A stretch of 64,000 bases of DNA. Source: Myxococcales bacterium. Lineage in GTDB: Bacteria > Myxococcota_A > Polyangia > Haliangiales > Haliangiaceae. Shown here one piece after another: positions 1-8,127 of this stretch. The position numbers were made by a program, and so were the translations under genes. The stretch spans positions 92,999 through 156,998 of the forward strand of contig JADJJK010000015.1 of assembly GCA_016706545.1 (NCBI GenBank), read 5' to 3'. The notes below the pieces were generated by a model. It had not been told where the DNA came from, searched no databases, and saw only the letters and a program-made list of their open reading frames with translations. Every line of letters starts with the position of its first letter. The first letter of the stretch is position 1.

Positions 1-913
1 CCGAGCGGGCGCGCGGGTTCGCCGCGATCTCTTCGTCATGGGCCACTATCGCCTTGCGGGTGACGAGCTCACACACCGCAGCCGCGCGCTCTCCCTCCTG
101 CGCCGCGAACGCAGGGGGCAGGCTGGAGGCAAAGGCCAGGTCTCGAAAGCGCTGCTTGACCAGCCGATCCTCCAGCGAGTGGAAGCTGATGATCGCGCAG
201 CGGCCTCCCGCCACGAGCAGGTCGGGGAAGCCGGTCAAGAGGCGCTGGAGCTGGTCGAGCTCGGCGTTGACGGCGATGCGCAACGCCTGGAAGGTCCGCG
301 TGGCGGCGTGGATCTTGGAGCGGCGCTGCTCGGCCGCCGGGACCTCGGCGGCGATCACCGCGGCGAGGTCGGTGGTGGTCGCGAGGCGCCCCTCGGCGAG
401 CGCGCGCAAGATCGCCCGCGCGATCCGGCGGCTGTGCCGCTCCTCCCCCAGCTCGAAGATCACGTTGGCCAGCGCGTCGGCCGAGAGGCTGGCGATGAGC
501 TCCAGCGCGGTGGCGCCGCGGCTTGGGTCCATCCGCATGTCCAGCGGCCCCGGCCGGGAGAACGAGAAGCCGCGCTGCGCCGAGTCGAGCTGCCAGGACG
601 AGACCCCGAGATCTGCCAGGAGCCCGTGGACCTTCGGTTGGCCTGCCTGCGCCAGCAGCTCGGCCACGTCGCCAAAGGCGCCATGGACCAGGGTCACGCG
701 CTCGCCGAACCGCTCGAGCCGCGCCTTGGCCGCTGCCAAGGCCTCGAGATCTCTGTCTATTCCGATGACTCGGCAGGTCGGCGCCGCGAGCAGCAGCGCC
801 TCGGTGTGTCCGCCGCCGCCCAGCGTGCAATCGCAATAAACCTCACCATCTTGGGGGGTTAGAACGGCGAGCGTGTCGGCCAGCAAGACCGACTGATGCT
901 GGAAGGCAGCCAC
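1..913 (-). CDS. rsmH: 16S rRNA m4C1402 methyltransferase RsmH (3' end cut by window edge)
   Basis: S-adenosylmethionine-dependent enzyme that methylates C1402 of 16S rRNA in the ribosomal decoding site. It normally heads the mra/dcw cell-wall cluster, so ftsL/pbp genes probably lie beyond the left edge. Read from a GTG at 913, the protein opens with HQSVLLADTL and a SAM-binding loop of the form YCDCTLGGGGHTEALLLAA. The late motif CAIISFHSLEDRLVK and the near-terminal NPRARS box are all characteristic of the family. Only about ten C-terminal residues are missing. No mraZ lies upstream; the neighbour is a divergent Fic-like gene. Family assignment is very secure; the GTG start is inferred because it sits just before the conserved N-terminus and no better start is visible. 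Confidence 0.96.
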   Translation of the reverse strand, partial: MAAFQHQSVLLADTLAVLTPQDGEVYCDCTLGGGGHTEALLLAAPTCRVIGIDRDLEALAAAKARLERFGERVTLVHGAFGDVAELLAQAGQPKVHGLLADLGVSSWQLDSAQRGFSFSRPGPLDMRMDPSRGATALELIASLSADALANVIFELGEERHSRRIARAILRALAEGRLATTTDLAAVIAAEVPAAEQRRSKIHAATRTFQALRIAVNAELDQLQRLLTGFPDLLVAGGRCAIISFHSLEDRLVKQRFRDLAFASSLPPAFAAQEGERAAAVCELVTRKAIVAHDEEIAANPRARS

Positions 914-1077
914 AGCGTGTCCACTACGCGCAGATTGCGTATCTCGTGGCAAGTTTTGAGAAAAGGTCGCCGGGCCTGGGGCGGATAGGGGGCGGATAGA
1001 TCGAGCGTTTCTGCCGCTCTGGGGCCTCTTGGCGCCGCACCTGCAAGGGGCTCACAGGGCGCAAGTTGGTGCAAGTC

Positions 1078-1106
1078 TTGATCTGTGCGGATCCATTGGC
1101 TAGACT
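1078..1106 (+). promoter_or_regulatory. Sigma-70-like promoter before the Fic-like gene
   Basis: TTGATC at 1078-1083 and TAGACT at 1101-1106 are separated by exactly 17 bases, in the 231-base gap between divergent rsmH and the Fic-like gene. A start of transcription near 1113 would leave a leader of about 30 bases before the GTG at 1145. Read by eye; not tested. The rest of the gap (914-1077) holds nothing else I recognise. Confidence 0.5.
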
Positions 1107-1144
1107 TTCTCTTCCGAATCCGGACGATTCCCGCGGGTTAGCAA

Positions 1145-1963
1145 GTGCTTAGATACAAAGAAACCGAAGACATCGACGCTCGCTTCAGTGAGGTCGAGCG
1201 CGTGGTAGCCGCTTGGCGTACTCGCGTCGCATCCTCTAACCCAACGGCTCGCGCGGAGTTCAACAACCGGCTCCGCATCTCGCTCATCCACTTCGATGCC
1301 GCGATCGAGGGCGAGGTGATCGGCTACAGCGAGATCAAGGCCGCGGTCGATCCATCGATCATCAGCGATCCTTCGCTGATCCCATCGTACGAAGACATCC
1401 GTCGCTTTGACGAGGCGTGTAATTTCGCGGCCGAGCGCGCCGCGGACAAGAAGAAGGTCTTCAAGCTCGACACGGTGCGGGACCTCTACGCCATCCTCGC
1501 TCCGGACGAGAAGGCCAAGGGCATGCCCTTTCGCAAGGAGAACCCCTTGCACCGCCTCTACTATCACGACATCGCCGCCCCGGAGAAGATCCAGCCGGCG
1601 ATGCGCAAGCTGTCGGACTGGGTGGACGAGCCCACCACACGCCAGCTCCATGTCATCGAGCGGGTCGCCACGTTGCACTCCCGCTTCATGGCGATCTTCC
1701 CGTGGGCCAAGGAGAGCGGTCGCGCCGTGCGCATCGCCTGCAACATGCTGCTCCAGGAAGCGGGATATCCCATCGCGATCATTCACTCGATTGATCGCCA
1801 GCGGTACTACGAGTCCTTGCGCGGTGAGCCGATGTCCTTGATTTCGCTATACCTCGAAGCGGTGCAGACCACCGCCGAGACCGAGATGCGCGTGTACAAC
1901 GAGGCCGAGAAGGGCGCTTCCAAGAAGCGAAAGAAGCCCACCTCGCCGGCGTCGTCGTCGTAG
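1145..1963 (+). CDS. Fic-fold protein with degenerate catalytic and inhibitory motifs
   Basis: A 272-residue protein whose layout follows Fic-domain AMP-transferases: an inhibitory-helix region around residues 50-58 (DAAIEG), a GMPFRKEN segment that matches the substrate flap, a helix ending in LSDWVDE, and the active-site loop at 184-196. The Fic loop, normally HPFx(D/E)GNGRxxR, reads FPWAKESGRAVR. The catalytic His is Phe, the acidic residue is Lys and GN is ES, while the second Gly-Arg and the last Arg are kept. The inhibitory (S/T)xxxE(G/N) helix keeps Glu-Gly but has Asp in the Ser/Thr place. The fold is probably intact but classical AMPylation is not expected. The C-terminus is a Lys/Ser-rich tail. 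It starts with GTG (an in-frame stop lies just upstream) and arfB follows after 13 bases, likely in the same transcript. Function unknown. Confidence 0.75.
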   Translation: MLRYKETEDIDARFSEVERVVAAWRTRVASSNPTARAEFNNRLRISLIHFDAAIEGEVIGYSEIKAAVDPSIISDPSLIPSYEDIRRFDEACNFAAERAADKKKVFKLDTVRDLYAILAPDEKAKGMPFRKENPLHRLYYHDIAAPEKIQPAMRKLSDWVDEPTTRQLHVIERVATLHSRFMAIFPWAKESGRAVRIACNMLLQEAGYPIAIIHSIDRQRYYESLRGEPMSLISLYLEAVQTTAETEMRVYNEAEKGASKKRKKPTSPASSS

Positions 1964-1976
1964 CGCAGGGGTTTCC

Positions 1977-2396
1977 ATGGCGGACCTTCGCATCAGTCCG
2001 CTGGTGACCATTCCGGAAGACGAGCTGTCGGTGTCCTTCTCGCGCTCCGGCGGGCCGGGCGGTCAGAACGTCAACAAGGTCGCGAGCAAGGCCGAGCTGC
2101 GCTGGGTGCCGGCGCAGAGCCGCGCGCTGACGGAGGCGGATCGGACCTGGCTGTTGGCGCGACTTGGGCCTCGGCTCACCACCTTGGGTGAGCTCATCGT
2201 GACGTCGACCAAGACGCGAGATCAATTGCGCAATCGCACCGACTGCGAGGACAAGCTGGCGGAGATCGTGCGGCTGGCGCTGGCGCGGCCCAAGGCCCGT
2301 CGCGCGACCAAGCCGTCCCGCGGCGCCAAGGAGCGCAGGCTCAAGGCGAAGAAGGTGCGCGGGGAGATAAAGCGCGCGCGCCGCGCCGACGACTGA
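1977..2396 (+). CDS. arfB: Alternative ribosome-rescue factor ArfB (YaeJ-like)
   Basis: Stop-codon-independent peptidyl-tRNA hydrolase that frees ribosomes stalled at the 3' end of truncated mRNA. The 139-residue length fits ArfB rather than a full RF1/RF2. The catalytic GGQ is at residues 28-30 in the context SRSGGPGGQNVNKVASK, where the Gln positions water in the peptidyl-transferase centre. The C-terminal third is a strongly basic tail (RRATKPSRGAKERRLKAKK), which in ArfB enters the empty mRNA channel. ATG at 1977 follows the Fic-like gene by 13 bases, so the two are probably co-transcribed. Assignment secure. Confidence 0.93.
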   Translation: MADLRISPLVTIPEDELSVSFSRSGGPGGQNVNKVASKAELRWVPAQSRALTEADRTWLLARLGPRLTTLGELIVTSTKTRDQLRNRTDCEDKLAEIVRLALARPKARRATKPSRGAKERRLKAKKVRGEIKRARRADD

Positions 2397-2461
2397 ACGC
2401 TCACACAGGCGCTCGGCATGGTTTGACTTGCGGTAGGCTCGCCCCTACCATCGTCGGAGAA

Positions 2462-4154
2462 ATGAGCAGCGGGGACAAAGGCGGACGTGGCTCCGGCCAG
2501 CACGCGCCGGGGCGCGTTCCGGCGGAGACGCCGCGGCTGGTGGTGCGCGCCACGCCGGGAGACGTGGACACCTCCGGCCTCCAGGACACCGCCGCCGCGC
2601 TGCGCGTCTCCAACACCTCCGACACCGCGCTCGCCTCCTCGGAGCCCGGGCGCTCGGAGTCCGGGCGCCAGACCGGGGCCAAGACCGCCGAGCTCATTCA
2701 CAACGATCAGGAGCTGATCGGCGTCACCCTGTCCGGGCGCTACCTCATCACGCGCAAGGTCGGGCAGGGCGGCATGGGCGCGGTGTACGAAGCGACGCAT
2801 ACGCTGATCGGCAAGCGCGTGGCGGTGAAGGTCCTGCTCGACAAGTACGCCCGCCGGGAGGCGCTGGTGGCGCGGCTGGAGCAGGAAGCGCGCCTGGCCT
2901 CCTCCATCGGGCACGAGCACATCATCGACATCAACGACTTTGGCGTCACCGAAGACGGCCGCAACTTCGTGGTGATGGAGTTCCTCGACGGGGAGTCGCT
3001 GGCGGAGTGCCTGCAGCGAGAGACCCGCTTGCCCGAGCAGCGCGTCTTGCACATCGGCCACCAGACCGCCTCCGCGCTGGCCGCCGCGCACGCCAAGGGC
3101 ATCGTCCACCGCGACATCAAGCCCGAGAACATCTTCCTCCTGCGCCGCAAGGACAAGGACTTCGTCAAGGTCGTGGACTTCGGCATCTCCAAGTCGCTGC
3201 GCCGCCTCCGCCGAGAACGAAGAGGCGCCGCGGCTCACCCAGACCGGCATGGTGCTGGGAACCCCGCTGTACATGTCGCCGGAGCAGGCGCGCGGCGACG
3301 ACGACCTCGACGCCCGCGTCGACGTCTATGCGCTGGGCGTCATCTTGTATGAGACCGCCACCGGCCGGGTGCCGTTTCAGGGCAACAACTACCTGAGCGT
3401 GATCTCGCAGGTGCTCGGGGACGAGCCCACCCGCCCGCGCGAGTTCGTCCCCGAGATATCCGAGGAGCTGGAGGCCCTGATCTTGCGGGCGATGGCCAAG
3501 GACCGCAAGGACCGGTACCAGAGCTGCGAAGAGCTGCTGCACGACCTGACCGCGCTCATCGAAGATCCAAGCCACTCCACCGAGCGCGCGCGCATCACCG
3601 CGCCGCGCAAGAAGCCGCCTGCGCGCACGAACTCCCGGGTGCTCCTCTGGGTCGGCGCCATCGGCGGGGCGGTCGCGGCGCTGGTGGCGGCGGTCAGCCT
3701 CTTGATGCGCGACGGCCCGGTCGCAAGGCCAGTCGTGGCGGCCACCGTGGACGCGGGCACCCCTGACGCGGGGTCGCCGCCGGTGGTCGTCGACGTGCAG
3801 CCGTCGCCGTCGCGCACCGTCGAGTACCGGCTGGAGTCGGTGCCGCCGGGCGCCAGGTTCTGGGAAGGCGGCCGAGATCTCGGCATCGCGCCCACGGTGT
3901 ACCGGGCGGTGCGCGACAAGGACGAGCGCATCCGGCTCATCGCCGAGCTGTCCGGATACAACGACACCGAGTTCTTCTTGAACCCCGCGGTGGACGCCGC
4001 GGAGAAGCCCATCGTCGTCACCCTGGAGCAACCCAAGAAGGGCGCGCCGCGCAAGATCTTGCCGCGCCCTGGCGCCACCGGGCCAGGCCCGGGCGACGGC
4101 AAGAAGCCCGACTCAGCCGGCGGCGGTGACTTCGGCGGCAACCCCTACCGATGA
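2462..4154 (+). CDS. Transmembrane Ser/Thr protein kinase with PEGA-like extracytoplasmic domain (apparent frameshift)
   Basis: Hanks-type kinase. The first part has the glycine loop GQGGMGAVYE, the catalytic Lys in VAVKVLL, HRDIKPEN and DFGIS. The second part, in the next frame, resumes with TQTGMVLGTPLYMSPEQ and the rest of the C-lobe. The frame break lies between about 3199 and 3207 in a CGCC-rich run: one base too many keeps the first frame open only to 3352. After the kinase come a membrane helix (IGGAVAALVAAVSLLM) and a roughly 100-residue exterior segment resembling a PEGA domain (SVPPGARFWEGGRDLG). ATG at 2462 has GGAGA just before it; the about 85 N-terminal residues are low-complexity. 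Its last codons overlap the next gene by ATGA. It may be intact with a sequencing error, or a truly broken gene. Confidence 0.85.
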
Positions 4155-5875
4155 GCGGCTGCGCGCGGCGGTGGCTGGCGGCCTTGACCGCGGCGGCGAT
4201 GGTCGCTGGCGTCGGTGGCGTCGCTGGTGTCGGCGGTGTTTGGGCCATCCGTCCGGCGTTCGGACAGCCAGGCGCCGGCAGCTCGGCGCCTGGTTCGCCT
4301 CGCCTCGAGATCGACGACTGCGGCTCCCGCCCGGAGCTTGGCCCCGAGCGCCTGCGCCAGCTCGCGGGCGAGCACTACGACCGCGGCGACGTGCTCTACG
4401 TGCAAGGCGACTACGTGGGCGCGGTCAGCGAGCTGGTGTCGAGCTACTGCCTGATCCCGCACTATCGCGTGCTCAAGGACATCGGCCAGGCCTACGAGCG
4501 CCAGCTCGAGTACTCGCGCGCCATCGCGTACCTCAAGCGCTACGTGGCCGCGGTGCCCGATGACGCCAAGGCGGCGGCGTGCGCGCCCGATCCCAAGGAG
4601 GACAAGCGCAACGTCTCCGCGCGCATCGAGGTGCTGTCCTCCTTGCCGGCGCGGATCCGGGTGGCCACCGAGCCGGCCGGCGCCGAGATCACGCTGGCCG
4701 GGGACGATGGGCTGATCGCCCGGGGCGTGTCCTCCGAGGGTGGCGGGCTGGTCCTGGCCCGGGCTGGCCGCTACGAGATGGTGGTCCGCAAGCCGGGCTT
4801 TGTGCCGCATCGCGAGACCATCGTCGCGGAGATCGGCAAGCCGTACAGCTACGTCTTGCAGCTCGAGCGCGAGCGCGGCCGGCTGCTGGTGCAAGCGGTG
4901 CCCGGCAACGCGCGCTTGTTCCTGGATGATCGCTTCGTCGGCATCGGGCGCTACGAGGCGGATCTGCCTGGCGACGACTACACGCTGCTCGTCGAGGCCA
5001 CGGACCGGATCTCGGAGCGACGGCGCATCGAGGTCAAGCCCAAGCAGACCGAGCGGGTGGTGGTGGAGCTGCCACCTCGCCCGCAGAGCGGTCGCTCTCA
5101 GCTCCTGGCGTACAGCGCGGTGGCAGGGAGCGTCGTGATCATCGGCTCGCTCGGCACCGCGTCGGATGGCGTCGCGGCGATCGCCGCCGGCTCCGGGCTG
5201 GTGATCGGCGGGGTGGCTGGCTATCTGGCGATCCCCGACGACATCCGGCTGGGCTCGAGCTCGCTGGCCATCACCGGATCGATGGGCGGCGGCATGCTGT
5301 TTGGGTTCTCCACCGCCGCCGTCACCGACAAGGACTCGTACTCCGGGCCGCTGGTGGCGCTGGGGACGGTGGCCGGCGGGGTGGCCGGTTACACGGTGGC
5401 GCAGCTCGCCAGCCTCACCCCCGGCGACGCCGCGCTCGTCAACAGCGGCATGGTGTGGGGCACCGTCTACGGCGGCCTGTTCGCCTCGGTGTTCGACTAC
5501 CCCGACACCATCGGGTACAGCCTGGCCGCGGGCGGCCTTGGGCTTGGCGTCCTGACCTCGGGCCTCCTGGTCCGCTCGTTCTCCGTCAGCCGCGCCCACG
5601 CCGCGCTCATCGACCTGGGCGGCGTCGGCGGCCTCGTGCTGTCGGTGGGCATCCGCTCGCTCATCGATCAGCAATCCGGCGGAGACGGCGATGCCTCCAC
5701 GGAGCGGCAGGGGCACTTTGGCCTGGCGGGCGTGACGCTCGGGTTGGCGGCGGCGACGTTCCTGACCCGCAACTACGACGCCACGCCGCTGGCGAACTTG
5801 CAGCCCAGCGTGGGCCGCATCAGCGCGATCAACGGCGCCTCCGTCCTCAGCTACGGCCTCTCGACTCGCTTCTGA
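4151..5875 (+). CDS. Secreted/envelope protein with TPR-like and PEGA domains and a hydrophobic C-terminal half
   Basis: A 574-residue protein translationally coupled to the kinase before it (ATGA overlap). A signal peptide (about residues 1-37) precedes a TPR-like pair with the phrases YVQGDYVGAVSEL and YSRAIAYLKRYV. Two PEGA-type beta modules follow (about 155-310: ATEPAGAEITLAGD, AVPGNARLFLDDRFVG). The C-terminal 260 residues are a series of Gly/Ala-rich hydrophobic stretches, and the last residue is Phe, so insertion in the outer membrane as a barrel or a bundle of helices are both possible. Related PEGA/TPR proteins sit beside kinase genes in myxobacteria. A likely role is as the envelope partner of the kinase; this is inference. 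The 3' end of the gene is copied in the duplication scar at 7839-7853. Confidence 0.7.
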   Translation: MSGCARRWLAALTAAAMVAGVGGVAGVGGVWAIRPAFGQPGAGSSAPGSPRLEIDDCGSRPELGPERLRQLAGEHYDRGDVLYVQGDYVGAVSELVSSYCLIPHYRVLKDIGQAYERQLEYSRAIAYLKRYVAAVPDDAKAAACAPDPKEDKRNVSARIEVLSSLPARIRVATEPAGAEITLAGDDGLIARGVSSEGGGLVLARAGRYEMVVRKPGFVPHRETIVAEIGKPYSYVLQLERERGRLLVQAVPGNARLFLDDRFVGIGRYEADLPGDDYTLLVEATDRISERRRIEVKPKQTERVVVELPPRPQSGRSQLLAYSAVAGSVVIIGSLGTASDGVAAIAAGSGLVIGGVAGYLAIPDDIRLGSSSLAITGSMGGGMLFGFSTAAVTDKDSYSGPLVALGTVAGGVAGYTVAQLASLTPGDAALVNSGMVWGTVYGGLFASVFDYPDTIGYSLAAGGLGLGVLTSGLLVRSFSVSRAHAALIDLGGVGGLVLSVGIRSLIDQQSGGDGDASTERQGHFGLAGVTLGLAAATFLTRNYDATPLANLQPSVGRISAINGASVLSYGLSTRF

Positions 5876-5929
5876 GAGTCTCCGCACGCTGGTGCGCAGG
5901 GACACCCAGCAGGTCGGTAAGACGGGCTG

Positions 5930-5948
5930 GTGCAACCTTGCGTTGCAC
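5930..5948. promoter_or_regulatory. Palindromic site GTGCAA-N7-TTGCAC before barrel gene A
   Basis: Perfect inverted repeat 43 bases before the ATG at 5991. An equivalent site lies before barrel gene B at 7995-8013, with the same arms and spacing but a different 7-base spacer. Conservation of arms with drift of the spacer points to a dimeric regulator site. The regulator is unknown. Confidence 0.5.
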
Positions 5949-5990
5949 AACTCGCGTAGCCTTCGCTGTTTCGATTTTTCTGGAGAACTC

Positions 5991-7745
5991 ATGAAGACGC
6001 TGGTTGGTATCCTCGTTGTTGCATGCTGCTGGGCCGCCGTCGCGGACGCCCAGCCGTCCGAACGCGCACGCCGTCGGCGCGCGCAGGGCGCCGCGGCTCG
6101 GCGCAGCAAGGCCAAGGCCGAGGCTCCTCCTGCGCCGGCGGCTGCGCCGACACCTGGGGCGGCATCCAAGCAGGAAGGCCAAGCGCCGGATCCGGGAGCG
6201 GCCGCGCTGGCGCCTGCCGCGGTGCCTGCTGGCGTGGCCCCGGCCGCTGCTGCGCCTGCTGCCCCACCTGCCGCGGCGACGCCCGCCCCTGCGCCTGCTG
6301 CCCCACCTGCCGCGGCGACGCCTGCCCCGGCGCCTGCAGCCACGCCCGCCGCGGCGGCTGCTCCGGCGAGCGAGCCAGGCGCCGCAGCACCAACGTTGAC
6401 TCCGGAGCAAGTGGAGGAGCTGCTGTCCCGGCTGGGCGAGTTCGAGGAGATCGTGGGGGAGCTGGAGCGCAAGAACGCGCTGCAGCGCCTGTCGTGGTCG
6501 GCCGACTACCGCCTCACGATCTCGCACTTTCGCTTCTCCGGAGACGCGCTCGACCGCAGCCAGGACGCTGGCGGCGCGCCGGTGCAGGTCACCGAGCGAA
6601 ACGTCGAGCAGTGGACGCATCGCGCGCGCCTCATGCTGCAGGCAGATCCGATCCCGCAGCTCCGTTTCCGCGCGCGCCTGGTGGCGTTCAAGCGCTTTGG
6701 CGACTCCGTGAACGGGCTGTCCATCGATGGAGCTAACGCGCGCTTGCCACGGGACGTCAGCGCGCGCATGGACCGGTTCTGGGTCGACTGGTTCATCACC
6801 GACAAGCTCAGCGTGTCGCTCGGCAGACTGTCGACCACGGACGGCAGCCCCTCCGAGCTGCGCGAGAACCTGGATCGCCCGGCGTCCAGCGTGAGCATCG
6901 GCCTGGTCGACAGCGAATACGATATCGCCGCGTTGACCTACGCGATCGGCCCTGCGCTCTTGCGCGGCTTCTACGTGTCCCGGCAGTTCCAGCGCCCCGA
7001 TGATCCGCTGGGCCAGCTCCCGTTCCTGGCCTCCCAAGAGCAGCCAACCCGGATCTTCGGCGGCGGCTTACAGGTCCGATCGGAGACGCGCGGCATCCCC
7101 ACCTTCGAGCTGTCCGGCTTCTACAACCCTCGCTTTCGCCCGGTGCCGCCGCACGTCCTGCCCTTGGCGAGCGGCGCGCTGGTCCCGGCCTCGAAGGTGC
7201 CTTCGTCGATGGGCCGGTTCGCCGGCGGAACCCTGCTCTTGATGTGGCGCGAGCTGTTCACTGGCCTGGATGTCTTTGCCTCCGCCAGCGTCTCGTACAC
7301 GCTCGGTAACGGCCAGGCGGTGGAGTTCCCCGTCGGGCCGCAAGGTCAATCTGTGCCGATACTGGTGCTCTCTGGATCTGACTCCGACACCCGGTATGGC
7401 ACGCACATCTACGCAGGCATTCGCTTCACCGCGCCATTTGGTGGCGCGCACGCGCCCAAGCTCGGCGCGGAGTTCACCGCCGGCTCGAGGTACCTCGTCA
7501 CGATAACCACGCCGACGACAGACCTGCTGATCCGGCTTGGCGTGCGTGGTCGCACCTACGACGTGTACGCGATCCAGCCGATCTACCAGCAGCTCTTTGC
7601 GCGGCTGTCATGGACCATGATCGATCACGACTACGCGCCACCCATCGCCGGTGCGCTGGGCCTCGTCACGCCGCTGGGCGGCACCTCGCGGGCCATCAAG
7701 CGCACGATTCACGGCGTGAACCTCATGCTGAACGCCACGTTCTGA
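5991..7745 (+). CDS. Outer-membrane beta-barrel protein, paralog A
   Basis: 584 residues. A signal peptide (MKTLVGILVVACCWAAVADA) is followed by an Ala/Pro-rich linker to about residue 135, containing a 39-base tandem repeat (copies starting near 6252 and 6291). Next comes a short coiled-coil-like helix with EELLSRLGEFEEIVGELERK and then a long amphipathic beta-strand domain starting WSADYRLTISHF. The protein ends in Phe (VNLMLNATF), the usual signal for barrel assembly by BAM. The domain may belong to the DUF3373-like outer-membrane family; I cannot confirm this. ATG at 5991 has TGGAGA upstream. It shares most of its sequence with the gene at 8128 and less with the one at 12051. Location in the outer membrane is well supported; cargo or ligand is unknown. 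Confidence 0.8.
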   Translation: MKTLVGILVVACCWAAVADAQPSERARRRRAQGAAARRSKAKAEAPPAPAAAPTPGAASKQEGQAPDPGAAALAPAAVPAGVAPAAAAPAAPPAAATPAPAPAAPPAAATPAPAPAATPAAAAAPASEPGAAAPTLTPEQVEELLSRLGEFEEIVGELERKNALQRLSWSADYRLTISHFRFSGDALDRSQDAGGAPVQVTERNVEQWTHRARLMLQADPIPQLRFRARLVAFKRFGDSVNGLSIDGANARLPRDVSARMDRFWVDWFITDKLSVSLGRLSTTDGSPSELRENLDRPASSVSIGLVDSEYDIAALTYAIGPALLRGFYVSRQFQRPDDPLGQLPFLASQEQPTRIFGGGLQVRSETRGIPTFELSGFYNPRFRPVPPHVLPLASGALVPASKVPSSMGRFAGGTLLLMWRELFTGLDVFASASVSYTLGNGQAVEFPVGPQGQSVPILVLSGSDSDTRYGTHIYAGIRFTAPFGGAHAPKLGAEFTAGSRYLVTITTPTTDLLIRLGVRGRTYDVYAIQPIYQQLFARLSWTMIDHDYAPPIAGALGLVTPLGGTSRAIKRTIHGVNLMLNATF

Positions 7746-8127
7746 TCGGTCGCGGCGCTGGTGGCGGCGGTCAGCCTCTTGATGCGTGCCGGTCCGGTCA
7801 CCAGGACAGTGGAGGCGGCCACCATGGACGCGGCATTCCCAACTCGCTTCTGACCCCCCTCGTCGCACGCCGGTGCAGAGACGAGGTTGCAGTCTCCGCA
7901 CGCCGGTGTGCAGTGGCCGCGTCGCTGCTCGCCGCGAGTGAACAGGGATAGCCAGCAGGTGCGCCAGCTCGGCGCGTGGTCGGCCGGTAGGTTCGTGCAA
8001 TCCAGAGTTGCACAACTCGCGTAGGCCTCGCGCTGGCGGCGGCGCGACCGATGTACTTGCATGGCCGTCCTCGCTCGCCGCGCTGGCGGCAACGACTCTT
8101 TCCTCGTCGATTTTTCTGGGAGAACTC
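7746..8127 (+). repeat. Duplication scar: kinase-gene remnant joined to a copied intergenic region
   Basis: This 382-base gap is built of pieces found upstream. 7748-7834 matches 3671-3757, the transmembrane segment of the first kinase gene, with about 10 differences in 87 bases. It then jumps at about 7839 to the last 15 bases of the TPR/PEGA gene (ACTCGCTTCTGA), and continues as an expanded copy of the 5876-5990 intergenic region, including the palindrome, TTTTTCTGGGAGAACTC and the start of the barrel. The simplest reading is that a kinase-PEGA-barrel block was duplicated in tandem and the middle of the second copy deleted. No gene is supported here. Confidence 0.8.
7995..8013. promoter_or_regulatory. 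Palindromic site GTGCAA-N7-TTGCAC before barrel gene B
   Basis: Same arms and spacing as the site at 5930-5948, with spacer TCCAGAG instead of CCTTGCG. It lies 114 bases before the ATG at 8128, because the copied region has grown by insertion downstream of it. Confidence 0.5.

Noticed and set aside
38..862. Long plus-strand reading frames over the rsmH region
   Set aside because: They are shadows of the GC-rich rsmH gene on the minus strand, whose motifs are unmistakable.
5930..5948. Sigma-54 promoter (GG-N10-GC) in the palindrome before barrel A
   Set aside because: The GG and GC dinucleotides do not have the required 10-base spacing, and the copy before barrel B lacks the GG.
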